Assembly (NCBI RefSeq): GCF_000613945.1
Contig: NZ_BAJY01000007.1
Span: forward strand, 1 to 64,000
DNA: 64,000 nt
DNA from: Prevotella falsenii DSM 22864 = JCM 15124
Lineage (GTDB): Bacteria > Bacteroidota > Bacteroidia > Bacteroidales > Bacteroidaceae
Reading direction: 5' to 3'
Below the pieces are notes generated by a model. That model was not told the origin of the DNA. It saw only the letters and a list, made by a program, of their open reading frames with translations, and made no database searches. Below, in pieces: positions 31,729 through 42,232 of this stretch (positions are counted from its first letter, which is position 1; the number at the start of each line of letters is the position of its first letter). The translations under genes and the position numbers were made by a program.

Positions 31729-34700
31729 ATGAAAAAGTTTAGATTGGTGGACAACACGCTGGGGTGGCTCGCTTTCCTGATAGCCGCCTTTGTTTACTGC
31801 TCCACGATAGAGCCAACGGCAAGTTTTTGGGACTGCCCCGAGTTTATTACAACAGGCTATAAGCTCGAAGTAGGGCACCCGCCGGGGGCACCGTTCTTTG
31901 CGCTTACAGCCAATTTCTTCTCGCATTTTGCAAGCGACGCAACGCAAGTGGCACGCATGGTGAACACGATGAGTGCGCTGTTGTCGGCAACGTGCATCAT
32001 GTTCCTGTTTTGGACAATCTCCCATCTCGCACGCAAGCTAATCGTGCGCGACGGCGAAGAAATATCAATGGGCAAGCTCATTGCCATCGAGGGCGCAGCT
32101 ATGGTGGGCGCATTAATCTACACTTTCAGCGACACCTTTTGGTTTTCGGCGGTCGAAGGCGAAGTTTATGCCTACTCGTCGGCATTTACGGCAGTGGTGT
32201 TCTGGCTCATATTGAAGTGGGAAGACAATGCCGACAAGCCGCACGCCGACCGCTGGCTGGTGTTAATAGCCTATATGACAGGACTTTCCATCGGCGTCCA
32301 CTTGCTCAACTTGCTTTGTATTCCTGCCATCGTACTGGTGTATTATTACAAGCGTGTGCCCGATGCCAACCTCAAAGGCTCGCTCATAGCCCTCGCTGTT
32401 TCCATCGTTTTGGTGGCTGCCGTGCTCTATGGCGTTGTGCCGGGCATCATCACCGTGGGTGGTTTCTTTGAACTTTTGTTCACCAATACGCTCGGCATGC
32501 CGTTCAACACGGGTACCATTCTCTACATCTTGCTACTCATCGGGAGCTTCGTCTGGGCGATTGCCGAAACCTATAAAGACAGCAACCGCAACCGTCAGAA
32601 CATAGCGTTCCTCGCTGCTTTCGGACTTATCGGTATTCCGTTCGTGGGTTACGGCTGGAGCGCATTCATCGTTGGCATCGTCATACTTGCAGGTCTGTAC
32701 TTCGTGCTCAACATCAAGCGTGGCAAAGAGTTGCTCGTTTCTGCACGCATGAAGAACACGGCGTTGCTCTGCATGCTCATGATGATAATCGGATACGCAT
32801 CGTATGCCGAAATCGTGATACGTTCAACGGCGAACCCTCCAATGGATCAGAACTCGCCGGAGGACATCTTTACGCTCGGAAACTATCTGGCACGCGACCA
32901 GTATGGCGACTCTCCGCTGTTCTACGGACAGGCATATACCAGTCAGCCAAAGGTGGCAGAAGACGGCAGACACTACGAGATAAAGAAGGGCAAGCCCATC
33001 TATGAACGCAAGGAAAAGGCATCGCCCGACGAACCGGACGCTTACTTCCTTGTGCGCAACAAGACATCGCAGGTGTTTGAACAGAACATGTTCTTCCCTC
33101 GTATGTGGGACAATGCGCACGCACAGAACTACGAACAGATTATGGGAGGCATAGAAGGGCACGACGTGGACGGCGTGAAGATGCCCACACAGTTCGAAAA
33201 CATACGCTTCTTCCTGTCTTATCAGTGCAACTTTATGTACTGGCGATACTTCATGTGGAACTTCGCCGGCAGACAAAACGACATACAAAGCTATGGCGAA
33301 CCGGAACACGGAAACTGGATTACGGGTATCTCGTTCATCGACAATATGCTCTATGGCGACCAAGACTTGCTGCCCGACGAGCTGAAAGCAAACAAGGGGC
33401 ACAACGTGTTCTACTGTCTGCCGCTCTTGCTGGGTCTGTTGGGTCTGTTCTGGCAGGCATGGCGCGGACGCCGGGGCATACAGCAGTTCTGGGTAGTGTT
33501 CTTCCTTTTCTTCATGACAGGGCTTGCCATCGTGGTTTATCTGAACCAAACACCAAGTCAGCCGCGCGAGCGCGACTATGCTTATGCCGGCTCGTTCTAC
33601 GCTTACGCCATTTGGTGCGGACTCGGAGTACTTGCCATTTACGACCGGCTGAAGAAGCTGAAGGTTTCCGGGACAGCCGCAGCAGCCATTGCTTCGGCAG
33701 CCTCTATCCTTGTGCCGATACAGATGGCGTCGCAGACTTGGGACGACCACGACCGCTCGGGACGCTACACTTGTCGCGACTTCGGGCAGAACTATCTGAA
33801 CTCTATGCAGGAAAAAGGCAACCCAATCGTGTTCACCAATGGCGACAACGATACTTTCCCGCTGTGGTACAACCAAGATGTTGAGGGCGTGCGCACCGAC
33901 ACTCGCGTCTGCAACCTTTCGTACTTGCAGACCGATTGGTACATCGACCAGATGCGCCGACCTGCCTACACATCGCCAAGTGTGCCCATTAAGTGGAACC
34001 GACTCGACTATATAAGCGGTACGAACGAATACATTCCCATACAGCCGGAGCTGAAACAAGAAGTGTTAGACCTGTACAAGGAGAACCCCGAACAGGCAAA
34101 ACAACAGTTCGGTGCCGACCCGTTCGAACTGAAGAACGTGCTGAAATACTGGGTGCGTTCGCGCGACCCGCAGTTCCACTGCATACCTACCGACACCTTA
34201 TATATGACCATCGACAAGGCAGCAGTGCGCCGCAGCGGTATGATGATGCCCACCGACAGCATTCCCGACCGTATGGCTATCTCGCTCGTAGGTAAGGAAG
34301 GACTGATGAAGAGCGACATCATGATGCTCGAAATAATTGCCAACTGCAACTGGACACGACCGCTTTATGTGGCTATTACCGTAGGCAGCGACAACTTCAT
34401 GAACCTCGGCGACAACTTCATACAGGAAGGATTGCTGAACCGCATCACACCGTTCTACACCAAAGACGCAGGCAGCTTCGACGCAGAGAAGACCTACAAC
34501 GTTATTATGAACAAGTTCCGATGGGGCGGAGTGTCTACAAAGGGTATCTATCTCGACGAAACCGTGCTGCGTATGTGTTACACCCACCGCCGCGAAATGG
34601 CACAATTGGCAATGAACCTTATACTGCAAGGCAAGCGCGACAAGGCTTTAAAGGTGCTCGAAAAGGCTGAAAAGGAACTGCCAACCTACAATGTGCCGCT

Positions 34701-35006
34701 TTCGTTCTCGCATGTAAAGGGCGGACCGATAATGCTGACGCCTACGCAATGTTAGGAAAGAAAGCCAAAGCCGAAGCGATGTACAACGAAATGTGGAAGA
34801 CATCGGCGCAATATGTGCGCTACTACTTGAGTCTTCCTGCCAATACGTTCAATACGAATATGAGTTCTTGCGCTATGCACCTGCAGATTATGTACCAGTA
34901 TATTCGTGCAAACGAGCAGAACAATCCGCAGTGGGCAAATGCACACAACGCCGAACTCATGCAAATGCTCAAGGCTTACGAGGCAAAAGGCGGCAAAATG
35001 CAGTAA
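31729..35006 (+). pseudogene. DUF2723 multi-pass membrane glycosyltransferase-like protein, one-base frameshift
   Basis: The joined length is about 1092 residues. The N-terminus starts LVDNTLGWLAFLIAAFVYCS, followed by STIEPTASFWDCPEFI and GHPPGAPFF, typical of DUF2723; GT-C-type enzymes carry acidic residues in this first loop. Roughly a dozen membrane segments fill the N-terminal 600 residues; the rest is soluble, with NGDNDTFPLWYNQ and LSYLQTDWYIDQM. It may transfer sugar from a lipid carrier to exported proteins, an inference from the family. The first frame ends at 34755; one extra G near 34734 gives GGPIMADAYAMLGKKAKAEA and continues with TPR-like helices to 35006. Loss of about 90 residues might leave the enzyme active. 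Confidence 0.82.
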
Positions 35007-35265
35007 AGCATAGGGACGGTAAGAAAACAACGAATGCAAGGCAACACGTGCAGGGGCGTGGTTTATCACGCTCCGCATGCTTTGCCGCCGGTACGAAGGC
35101 GTTGTTTCATCACATTTCCGGCACCTGCCTTACAACTCCGGACGTCCGTTATCTCGCTGCCTGTTCTGCGATAACGGAAATTGGCGGAACACGCCTTTCC
35201 GCCATCAACTGCACGGACACCCACCCCAAAACCCTCTTGACGAGGGACGAGGGAACACGTTGAAT

Positions 35266-35886
35266 ATGTTTATAGAACAACCCGCACGCTGGTTGCGATG
35301 GCTTTACCCGCACGCATTGTGGCGAATGTCGCCCGACGAACACTCCGTCTACCTGACATTCGACGACGGTCCTATACCCGAAGCCACACCTTTCATTCTC
35401 GATACGCTCGACAAGTACGGTGCAAAAGCAACCTTCTTTATGGTTGGCGACAACGTAAGGAAGTATCCCGAACTCTACGAAGAAGTGGTGCGCAGGGGGC
35501 ATTTGGTGGGCAACCATACCTATCACCACCTTGGGTCGTTCAAGCATTTCACCCTTACCTATGCCGTCGATGTCATCGAAGCCAACGCCCTCATCAAGTC
35601 AAAGTTCTTCCGTCCGCCACATGGCTGGCTCCGCCACACTGTCTATTGGTGGGTGAAACGCAGGTATCGCGTCGTAATGTGGGACCTCGTAACCCGCGAT
35701 TACTCCAAATGGCTTACAGGACCCGATGTGCTGCGCAACGTTCAGAGATATGCCCGCAACGGTTCTATCATCACGTTCCACGATTCGCTGAAGAGCATCG
35801 ACAAGCTCCACTACGCCCTGCCACGTGCTTTGGAATGGCTGAAAAACGAAGGATATGAGTTCAAGATATTCAAGGAAGGAGATTAA
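35266..35886 (+). CDS. Polysaccharide deacetylase (NodB domain)
   Basis: A 206-residue protein. NodB motifs: TFDDGP (D33, D34), HTYHH (H84, H88 as metal ligands), RPPHG (116-120) and a C-terminal FHDS. It removes N- or O-acetyl groups from sugars such as peptidoglycan or chitin-type oligosaccharides; the substrate is not evident. There is no clear signal peptide; the N-terminus is short and amphipathic (ARWLRWLYPHALWR), possibly membrane-associated. The ATG at 35266 is chosen because upstream codons lack similarity. The gene overlaps queG by 32 bases, suggesting coupling. Confidence 0.88.
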   Translation: MFIEQPARWLRWLYPHALWRMSPDEHSVYLTFDDGPIPEATPFILDTLDKYGAKATFFMVGDNVRKYPELYEEVVRRGHLVGNHTYHHLGSFKHFTLTYAVDVIEANALIKSKFFRPPHGWLRHTVYWWVKRRYRVVMWDLVTRDYSKWLTGPDVLRNVQRYARNGSIITFHDSLKSIDKLHYALPRALEWLKNEGYEFKIFKEGD

Positions 35887-36864
35887 AGTCGAGGCAGAAC
35901 GTCTCGGCTTTTTTGCTTGTGGCATTGCCCGTGCCGAGCCGGTAGATGCCGAAACAGCCGCTGCCGTGCGCGGTTGGATAAGCAAAGGCAGCCAAGCCAC
36001 CATGGACTATATGGCGAACTACACCGAAAAACGCCTTAACCCCTGCTTGCTCGTGCCCGGAACGAAATCCATCGTTTCGCTTGCCATGAACTATGCGCCT
36101 GCTCAAACCATGCCCGAAACCGAGTATCAGCTCGCTGCCTACGCCTATGGGCAAGACTATCACGACGTTATGAAGCGAAGTTGCGCCGGCTTGCAGCCCT
36201 TATTGCCAACAAGTTTGATGGCGAAAGCGACTGCGGAATGGAAGAAAACCACCGCAACAGCACAGCCATTGCCACTGAAAACCCCGACGAAACCCACCCG
36301 GAACCTATGGGCGAAATTCGTGTTTTTGTCGATACTGCCCCCGTGCTCGAACGCTATTGGGCGCAGCGGGCAGGCTTAGGGTGGATAGGAAAGAACCATC
36401 AGCTCATCATTCCCCGCGCAGGCTCTATGTTTTTCCTTGGCGAAATCTTCCTGCCCTACGAGTTCGAGAGCTACGACAGCCCCATGCCAAGCCGTTGCGG
36501 CAAATGCCGTCGCTGCATAGAAGCCTGTCCCACCTATGCCATTACCGACGAATGGGGCTTCGATAGCGAGAAGTGCCTGTCCTATCAGCTCATCGAAAAC
36601 CGTGGCGAACTTTCCGAACAAGCCAAGCAAAATATGGGCACCACCATCTACGGGTGCGACCGTTGCCAAACCGCCTGTCCGTGGAACAAGTTCGCAACTC
36701 CCAATACCACTCCCGAATTTCAGCCCAAATCCGAACTCCTTGCGATGACAAAAGCCGATTGGCACAACCTTACCATCGACGAATATCGTGCCCTTTTCAA
36801 AGGCTCGGCAGTAAAACGTGTCAAGTTCGACGGCTTGAAACGCAACATTTCGGCAAAGGAATAA
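35855..36864 (+). pseudogene. queG: Epoxyqueuosine reductase QueG with one-base frameshift
   Basis: The joined product is about 336 residues, normal for QueG, which carries out the last step of queuosine synthesis, reducing epoxyqueuosine in tRNA with a cobalamin and iron-sulfur enzyme. The first frame gives GFFACGIARAEPV, TMDYMANYTEKRLNPCLLVP and AYAYGQDYHDVMK; the second gives APVLERYWAQRAGLGWIGKN and two ferredoxin motifs, CGKCRRCIEACP and CDRCQTACPWN (eight cysteines for two 4Fe-4S clusters). One extra G near 36175 restores VMKAKLRRLAALIANKF. The gene is essential only for the modification, so a real break would be tolerated. Confidence 0.9.
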
Positions 36865-37074
36865 GGGGGCAAATCAAAATATAGACCATGCAAGTCTTGC
36901 GATGCACGGCAACAACCCATTGCTTTCTACTGTGTGTCAGTGATTTGCAGCTACTATACAGCTTCGCCTGCACGCCACAAGCCACGCCCCTACTCCTCCT
37001 CGTGCTGATGTGTCTGTGCGCCTTTACATTCCCTGCTGCTTGCCGGCAATTATGTTCCTTACACCTGAAAAATA

Positions 37075-37263
37075 CGTAAAGATTTTTCGCAATCGCAACT
37101 TCTGTGTAACTATCTCATTAGCAACGCAATGCAAAACCTATTGTTTTGCATTCCAAAACCGTAGGTTTTGCACGGTTAAAGCGTAGGTTTTACAACGCAA
37201 AACCTACGCTTTCGCAACGCCAAAGCGATTATATCACTTTTTAACAGAATTATCTTTACAAAA
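37075..37263 (+). repeat. GCAAAACC-palindrome element, copy 2
   Basis: It is aligned end to end with copy 1: CGTAAAGATTTTTCGCAA at the left, multiple AAAACCGTAGGTTTTGC-like palindromes, and GATTATATCACTTTTTAACA, then GAATTATCTTTACAAAA at the right. It lies in the 1.1-kb gap after queG. The stretch 36865-37074 shows nothing. Confidence 0.87.
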
Positions 37264-37268
37264 TCAAG

Positions 37269-37370
37269 GCGGTTATGGCGTTCCGAAAAACAGGTATTAT
37301 GCCTTCGCTTGGAGTTACGATGATGTTTGCTTTAGCGGTTATGGCGTTCCGAAAAACAGGTATTATGCCT
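37269..37370 (+). repeat. Two exact 36-bp direct repeats separated by 30 bp
   Basis: The repeat begins GCGGTTATGGCGTTCCG and ends GGTATTATGCCT; copies lie at 37269-37304 and 37335-37370. The 30-bp intervening sequence is unrelated to the repeat. It directly abuts the right end of the palindrome element. Confidence 0.85.
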
Positions 37371-37680
37371 ACAGATATATGCTCGTTCTGTGCCCTTGCG
37401 GTGCAGTTGCAGTGTTCCGGTTTCTTTGTTCGTTGTAAGTGCAAATATGGCTCTTGGCTGCTCTGTGCATTGTTGCTTTTTTCTGTTATTTATGTTCTGT
37501 TCTACCTATTTTTGTTCCCTTTCGGGTTTGATACATTAGGAAGGTATTTAGATTTTTGCATTTTTAAATGGTGTTTTAAAAATATTTAATTGCCATATTA
37601 TCAGATATATATATACTTTACGGCTTTTAGATAAATTTAGATTTATATTTGTAGGGTATTGCAACAACGATTTTATTGTG

Positions 37681-37874
37681 TACCTTTGTATCAGATTTAA
37701 CGAAAAGACTGTCGTGAGGCAATTAAAGAATGTAGCGTTTAAAATGGTAAAAAGATGATTTTAGGTAATGTTAAATTGTAGACCTATTTGTAGATTATAG
37801 GCGAACCAATTCTCAATCAACAATGGACTAAACGCAAAGTGCACCAAGAAGAGAATTCATGGTGCACTTTTTTT
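37681..37874 (+). ncRNA. Candidate small RNA (promoter to terminator, no gene)
   Basis: A -7 box TACCTTTG (37681-37688) and a strong terminator (AAAGTGCACCA at 37836-37846 with TGGTGCACTTT at 37860-37870, then a T-run) bound about 180 nt with no frame longer than a few codons. No known RNA family recognised. Confidence 0.5.
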
Positions 37875-37883
37875 GTGCCTTAA

Positions 37884-37915
37884 TTTGGTTTTTTCAATAT
37901 TTTTGTCTATTTTTG
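37884..37915 (+). promoter_or_regulatory. Promoter of the DUF6377 gene
   Basis: TTTG at 37884-37887, a 20-bp spacer and TATTTTTG at 37908-37915. Confidence 0.7.
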
Positions 37916-37974
37916 TAAGGCTGAACCACCTTAATATATAACGTGGCAGAGGAAAAACCAAAAAATACGAAACT

Positions 37975-39585
37975 ATGATGCGCAAGCTGTTTTTGCTGCT
38001 TCTGCTTGCAGTGCTGCACGCTTCGGTGGGCACGGCAGGCAATGAATATGACGAGCTGGACCATCTGATAGGACAGCGCAGTGCGATAACCGACAAGAAG
38101 TTATTGCAAATCAGGGACATACGCCAACGCCTTTCTACGCCCTATCTTACCGACAAGCAACGCTATAAAATATGTATGCAGCTTTACGAGGAGTACGAAG
38201 CGTTCCGTTTCGATTCGGCATTGGTCTACGCCAACCGTACCATTATGTACGCAAAGCGTGTGGGCGACCCGAAATGGATAGCCGAAGCGCAGCTCAAGAA
38301 AGTGCATGTGTACACGCTGGCTGCACTTTTCTTGGAGTCGAGAGAACTCTTGGACAGTATGAATACGGCGGACTTGGACGACCGTCTTCGTCAGGATTAT
38401 GATAAGGAGTGGTATCTGCTGATGATGTTCATGGCTGAATTTACCGACGGAACGCAGATGCACACGTACTACGACAAGCAGGCGGATTATTACAATGCGC
38501 TGATTTTGAAAAGCCGGTACAGAGATACGCGCGCCTATATCATGGCGAAGGCAAAGGATTTGAGCGAGCGCGGCAACACCGGGAAAGCCATTGCGATACT
38601 GAAAGAATACTTGCAGAAGTGGCAAAGGCACGAACACGACTATGCAATGATAACCAGTGAGTTGGCAAGACTTTACGGTAAGGTGGGCAACACCGATAGG
38701 CAGTATTTCTATCTTATTGAAAGTGCGATGGCAGACATACGCTCGTCGGCGAAAGAAAACAACTCCTTGCGCCTCTTGGCTACGCTTTTGTTCGAGAAAG
38801 GCGATGTGAGGCGGGCTTATATGTACCTGAATATCTCGATAGAAGATGCCAATTTCTACGGCACACATTTGCGCAACAGCCAAAATTCGCGCATTCTGCC
38901 CCGCATTCTGTCGGTCTATTTGGTGCAGAAACGTGCACAGCGTATGCGCATTACCATGCTTTTGGCAGTGGTGAGCCTTGTGGCAATCGCCCTTGTGGTG
39001 GCTGTTTTCTTCATTCTGAAGCTCTTGAAACGCTACCGAAAGATGAACAAGCAGGTGGTGGTGATGAACCAACAGCTGAACGAAGCGGTGGAAAACCTTC
39101 GCAAGATGAACGCGCAGATAAGCGAAACCAACAGTATAAAGGAGGAATACATAGCCCGCTTCCTCGAATTAGCATCGAACTTCATCGACCTCGTAGACGA
39201 AAGGCGCAAGGTTTACAACCGTCTGGCGCGCGAGAAGCGAATGGAAGAACTCTATGCAGAACTGAAAAACAGCGATTTAATCCAGACTGCCACCCGCCAT
39301 TACTATATCAATTTCGACACGGCTTTCTTGAATATATACCCCAATTTCGTAACGGAGGTGAACCGGTTGCTGCGCCCCGACGGACAGATTGAGCCGAAAG
39401 GCGACGAGCGGCTCACCACCGAACTGCGCATTCTCGCCCTTATACGCCTTGGCATTACCGACAATGCGCGCATCTCTTCCATTCTGCGTGCGAGCCTTAC
39501 CACCATTTACACTTATCGTTCGAAGCTGAAAGCCCGCGCCATCGACCACGATGGGTTCGAGCATGCAGTGAAGAAAATAGGCTGA
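37975..39585 (+). CDS. DUF6377-type membrane-anchored regulator
   Basis: A 536-residue protein with a signal peptide (1-22), a periplasmic helical region of TPR-like repeats (about 25-320), one membrane segment at about 325-350 (MLLAVVSLVAIALVVAVFFI), a coiled coil (about 355-395, MNQQLNEAVENLRKMNAQIS) and a cytoplasmic part ending in a LuxR-like helix-turn-helix (ELRILALIRLGITDNARISS, LRASLTTIYTYRSKLK). This architecture, known as DUF6377, resembles one-component sensors that read the envelope and bind DNA from the membrane. Target genes are unknown. It is monocistronic. Confidence 0.82.
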   Translation: MMRKLFLLLLLAVLHASVGTAGNEYDELDHLIGQRSAITDKKLLQIRDIRQRLSTPYLTDKQRYKICMQLYEEYEAFRFDSALVYANRTIMYAKRVGDPKWIAEAQLKKVHVYTLAALFLESRELLDSMNTADLDDRLRQDYDKEWYLLMMFMAEFTDGTQMHTYYDKQADYYNALILKSRYRDTRAYIMAKAKDLSERGNTGKAIAILKEYLQKWQRHEHDYAMITSELARLYGKVGNTDRQYFYLIESAMADIRSSAKENNSLRLLATLLFEKGDVRRAYMYLNISIEDANFYGTHLRNSQNSRILPRILSVYLVQKRAQRMRITMLLAVVSLVAIALVVAVFFILKLLKRYRKMNKQVVVMNQQLNEAVENLRKMNAQISETNSIKEEYIARFLELASNFIDLVDERRKVYNRLAREKRMEELYAELKNSDLIQTATRHYYINFDTAFLNIYPNFVTEVNRLLRPDGQIEPKGDERLTTELRILALIRLGITDNARISSILRASLTTIYTYRSKLKARAIDHDGFEHAVKKIG

Positions 39586-39605
39586 TGGGGTAGTTATAGG
39601 AGTCC

Positions 39606-39812
39606 CTAGATTATCTAGAGGCTATAGAAATTCTATGCTTTCAAGGAAGTTTGGGGTGGGTGCTTGCTATCGTTCTTAGGGGTTCTAGGCGTCCTAGATA
39701 ATCTAGGGATTCTAGAAATGCTATGCTTTCAAGGAAATTCGGCTGGGTGCTTGCTATCTTTCTTAGGGGTTCCTAGGAGTCCTAGATAATCTAGGAATTC
39801 TAGAACATCTAT
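39606..39812. repeat. CTAG nonamer array D (nested in a 100-bp repeat)
   Basis: CTAG at 39606 and 39615; 39685, 39694, 39703 and 39712; 39773, 39782, 39791 and 39800, each subset in 9-bp phase. The intervening blocks (CTATGCTTTCAAGGAA, GGGTGCTTGCTATC) are also repeated, so the array grew in larger pieces. Confidence 0.88.
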
Positions 39813-39884
39813 GGCTTTAGCTTGCAAAAAACGAAAACTTGCAAGCCAAGAACCCTATTTCGAGCGTAAAAATACCAAGAAAAA

Positions 39885-39912
39885 GCAGGGGCGTGAATCA
39901 CTTCACACCCCT
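39885..39912 (+). terminator. Possible hairpin terminator
   Basis: AGGGGCGTG and CACACCCCT pair with one wobble around AATCACTT. No T-run follows. Confidence 0.35.
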
Positions 39913-40082
39913 GTGGGATAAATGGATTGCTGCAGGCTGCACTATGAAAAGTTTTAAACTATGTGATGAATAAGTCCTCCAAAGTGCGAGACCTGCTGCA
40001 ATCTGAACAATGAAATGTATTGGAGAGCTATAATATATCGCTCCCACGTATTAATTGATAGGTTATGTCTCTATATAATATA

Positions 40083-40320
40083 AGCGGCTGCCCATATCCG
40101 ACAAGACGGCAAAAGCACGACCTTAATGCAGATTTTGAGATGGCAGGCAGCGGCTGCCCATATCCGACAAGGCGGCAAAAGCACGACCCTGATGCAGATT
40201 TTAAGATGGCAGGCAGCTGTTGCCCATATCCGACAAGACGGCAAAAGCACGACCTTGATGCAGATTTTGAAATGGTAGGCAGCTGTTGCCCATATCCGAC
40301 AAGGCGGCAGAAACACGAGG
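40083..40320 (+). repeat. 66-bp tandem repeat, 3.6 units
   Basis: Units start at 40083, 40149, 40215 and 40281, exactly 66 bp apart and over 85% identical (core TGCCCATATCCGACAAG, GGCAAAAGCACGAC). Because 66 is divisible by three it encodes a 22-residue repeat (CPYPTRRQKHD) in one frame, but differences between units change residues freely, so coding is unlikely. Confidence 0.88.
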
Positions 40321-40432
40321 CTTGTTTGCCATTTTGTGCGCCTTTGCAGTGCTACCTATAATATAATGTGGTGCTACCTACATATAATAAGGTGGCACGG
40401 GTACGGTTGGGGCGCACCCGTTGCGGGGTTTC

Positions 40433-41904
40433 TTACCGCTTCGCAACCTTCTTGCCGTTTACGATGTATATGCCCTTGGGCAGTTTGCCCGGCTCGTCAG
40501 AAAGGCGAATGCCGCCGAGCGAGTAGATGACAGGTGCGGTTTGGGTAGCGTCGGCAGCCGGTTTGCCGATGGCGGTAGGGTCGGTAGAGATGGTTACCCA
40601 ATCGGTAACGACCTTGCCGTTCGCATCTACGAGCGAGTAGCAGGTGCCGTATTCGTCGTTGAACTCCTTCCACTGTGTGCCTGTGGGGGCAGTGATGGCG
40701 CAGCCACGAATGTCGGAATCTTACTCATATATGCCATGCTGCCTGCAAATTCGTATTTTTCGTCGCCGCTTGCCTTCGTGCGAATGTTGCAACGGTCGAA
40801 CTTCCATTCACCGAAACTCAAGCCGTTGATGCCTGCGCTCGCCTCGATGGTGCAGCCACTGATGGTGAGCAAGCCGTGATTTTGAAGGGCTTGGCGACTC
40901 GCTTTGTCTTTCGATTCGGTTGCACCTTGCAATTTCAGTGTGGCATCGCCGACGATGTTGAGCACGCAATCGTCGTTGTTGTAGATGGCGTTGTTATTCT
41001 CGGAGATGATGGTATTGTTGCCGGCGAGTCGAATTGTTACGCCGTCGATGAAGTTCAGAATACCGTAATACTTTGTTGTGTTAATGGTCGCATTCTCGAG
41101 CGTCAGGGTTTTGGTCCGTGGGTCGTACTTCACGGTGCCCTCTATGCCGTCCATTACCGATAGGTTTTCGCAGTTTTTGATTGTTACGGGCTTACCTGCA
41201 ATCCAGATTTGGAACACGGTGGGGTCGATGGAAATCTTCTCTTTCACTAATTCTCCGTTGATTGCGATGCCGTGTAGCTCGGTGTCGAAAGCCGCACCGG
41301 CGGGTTGGCTGATGGCACAACTTACGATGGTGAGGTAGGCAAAGCAACCGATAGATGCGTCGTTCTTGCCCTCAGCGGTTACCGTGGCGTATCTGATGGT
41401 GAGCTTCTCTCCGTTCTTGCCGTCTTCGCCCACAATGCCGTAGTTCCCGCCCTTGGCGTTCAGGGTGCAGGCATCGACGATAAGGCTCGTCTTGTTGGCG
41501 TAGATGGCGTCGCCTTGGGGGTTCTCTACGTTCAGCGTACCGCCGCCTGCGATGCTCATAGGCTTTGTAAACTGTATGGTAGAAGTGTATGCCGAAGTCA
41601 GGTTGTTGCTTCCTGCCACCTTCACGGTGAGTCCGTCGAGCTGCGAATAGATGGCGTTGGCACTGCCACCGTCAATCTTTGCATTCTTCAAAGTAAGTAT
41701 TCTGTTTTCGGCGTCGTAGCTTACGGTGCCGCTCACGCCCGGAATAACCGACAGGTCGTTGCAGTTTTCCGATGTTATCCATGTGCCGGCAATCGCAACG
41801 TCGTATTTTTCCTGTGCCTGTACCTGCTGCGACAGGGCGAACAAGGCGATGAACAGTACGACGAATGTCGCATAGTTGCGCTTGAATAGTTGGTTGGTTT
41901 CCAT
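40433..41904 (-). pseudogene. Modular secreted repeat protein, A-B domains, one-base frameshift (paralogue 4)
   Basis: The start at 41904 (METNQLFKRNYATFVVLFIA) gives a signal peptide ending VQAQ. An A-type unit follows (IAGTWITSENCNDLSVIPGV, MSIAGGGTLNVENPQG, VDACTLNAKGGNYGIVGEDG), then a B-type unit (IWIAGKPVTIKNCENLSVMD, VTIRLAGNNTIISENN, LTISGCTIEASAGINGLSFG). One base is missing at 40704-40705: restoring it gives IPTFVGCAITAPTGTQWKEF and continues through VVTDWVTIS to the tail GIYIVNGKKVAKR at 40433. About 490 residues. It is on the strand opposite to the other members, about 10 kb away, with its own leader copy. Confidence 0.78.
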
Positions 41905-41970
41905 TGTTTCCGTGTGCCCCCCTGTTGCAGCTCTTGCGGAGTAACGCCGTGTCGGAGGCTTGGGCGTTTC
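41905..41970 (-). ncRNA. Conserved 5' leader, copy 4
   Basis: On the minus strand: CCTCC (41954-41958), GACACGGCGTTACTC, hairpin CTC-CGCAA-GAG, then GGGGGG (41917-41922) before the ATG. CCTCC/GGGGG pairs with one G-U wobble. Confidence 0.6.
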
Positions 41971-42080
41971 GGTAAATAGCAATGTCCTTAATCTTATATA
42001 TGCTTGGCAATCGCTTTGTTTCCCTGTTCGGAACACTTTTCTTGCGTTGCTTTATTTTCTTTTATTTTAGGTTTCGGCTG

Positions 42081-42088
42081 CAAATATA
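42081..42088 (-). promoter_or_regulatory. -7 box of paralogue 4
   Basis: CAAATATA forward reads TATATTTG on the minus strand, about 175 bases upstream of the start. Confidence 0.45.
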
Positions 42089-42112
42089 ACAAAAAATAAA
42101 ATAAAGAAACAA

Positions 42113-42193
42113 GGTTTATCGGAAAAAATTTATCCTATATCGATAAATTTTTATGAGTTCTTGCGGTTTATCGGAAAAAATACTATACTTTTG
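42113..42193 (+). promoter_or_regulatory. Promoter region with duplicated GGTTTATCGGAAAAAAT
   Basis: The 17-mer occurs at 42113-42129 and 42165-42181, with an inverted half site (TATCGATAAA) between. The second copy runs into the -7 box TACTTTTG (42186-42193). It may be an operator for the 42233 gene. Confidence 0.5.
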
Positions 42194-42232
42194 CCACGAT
42201 ATTTTAATCTATTAATATTAAATCTACAGAAA

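Noticed and set aside
40065..40361. Repeat protein with CPYPTRRQKHD units
   Set aside because: Open only because the period is 66 bp; changes between units are not biased toward silent sites.
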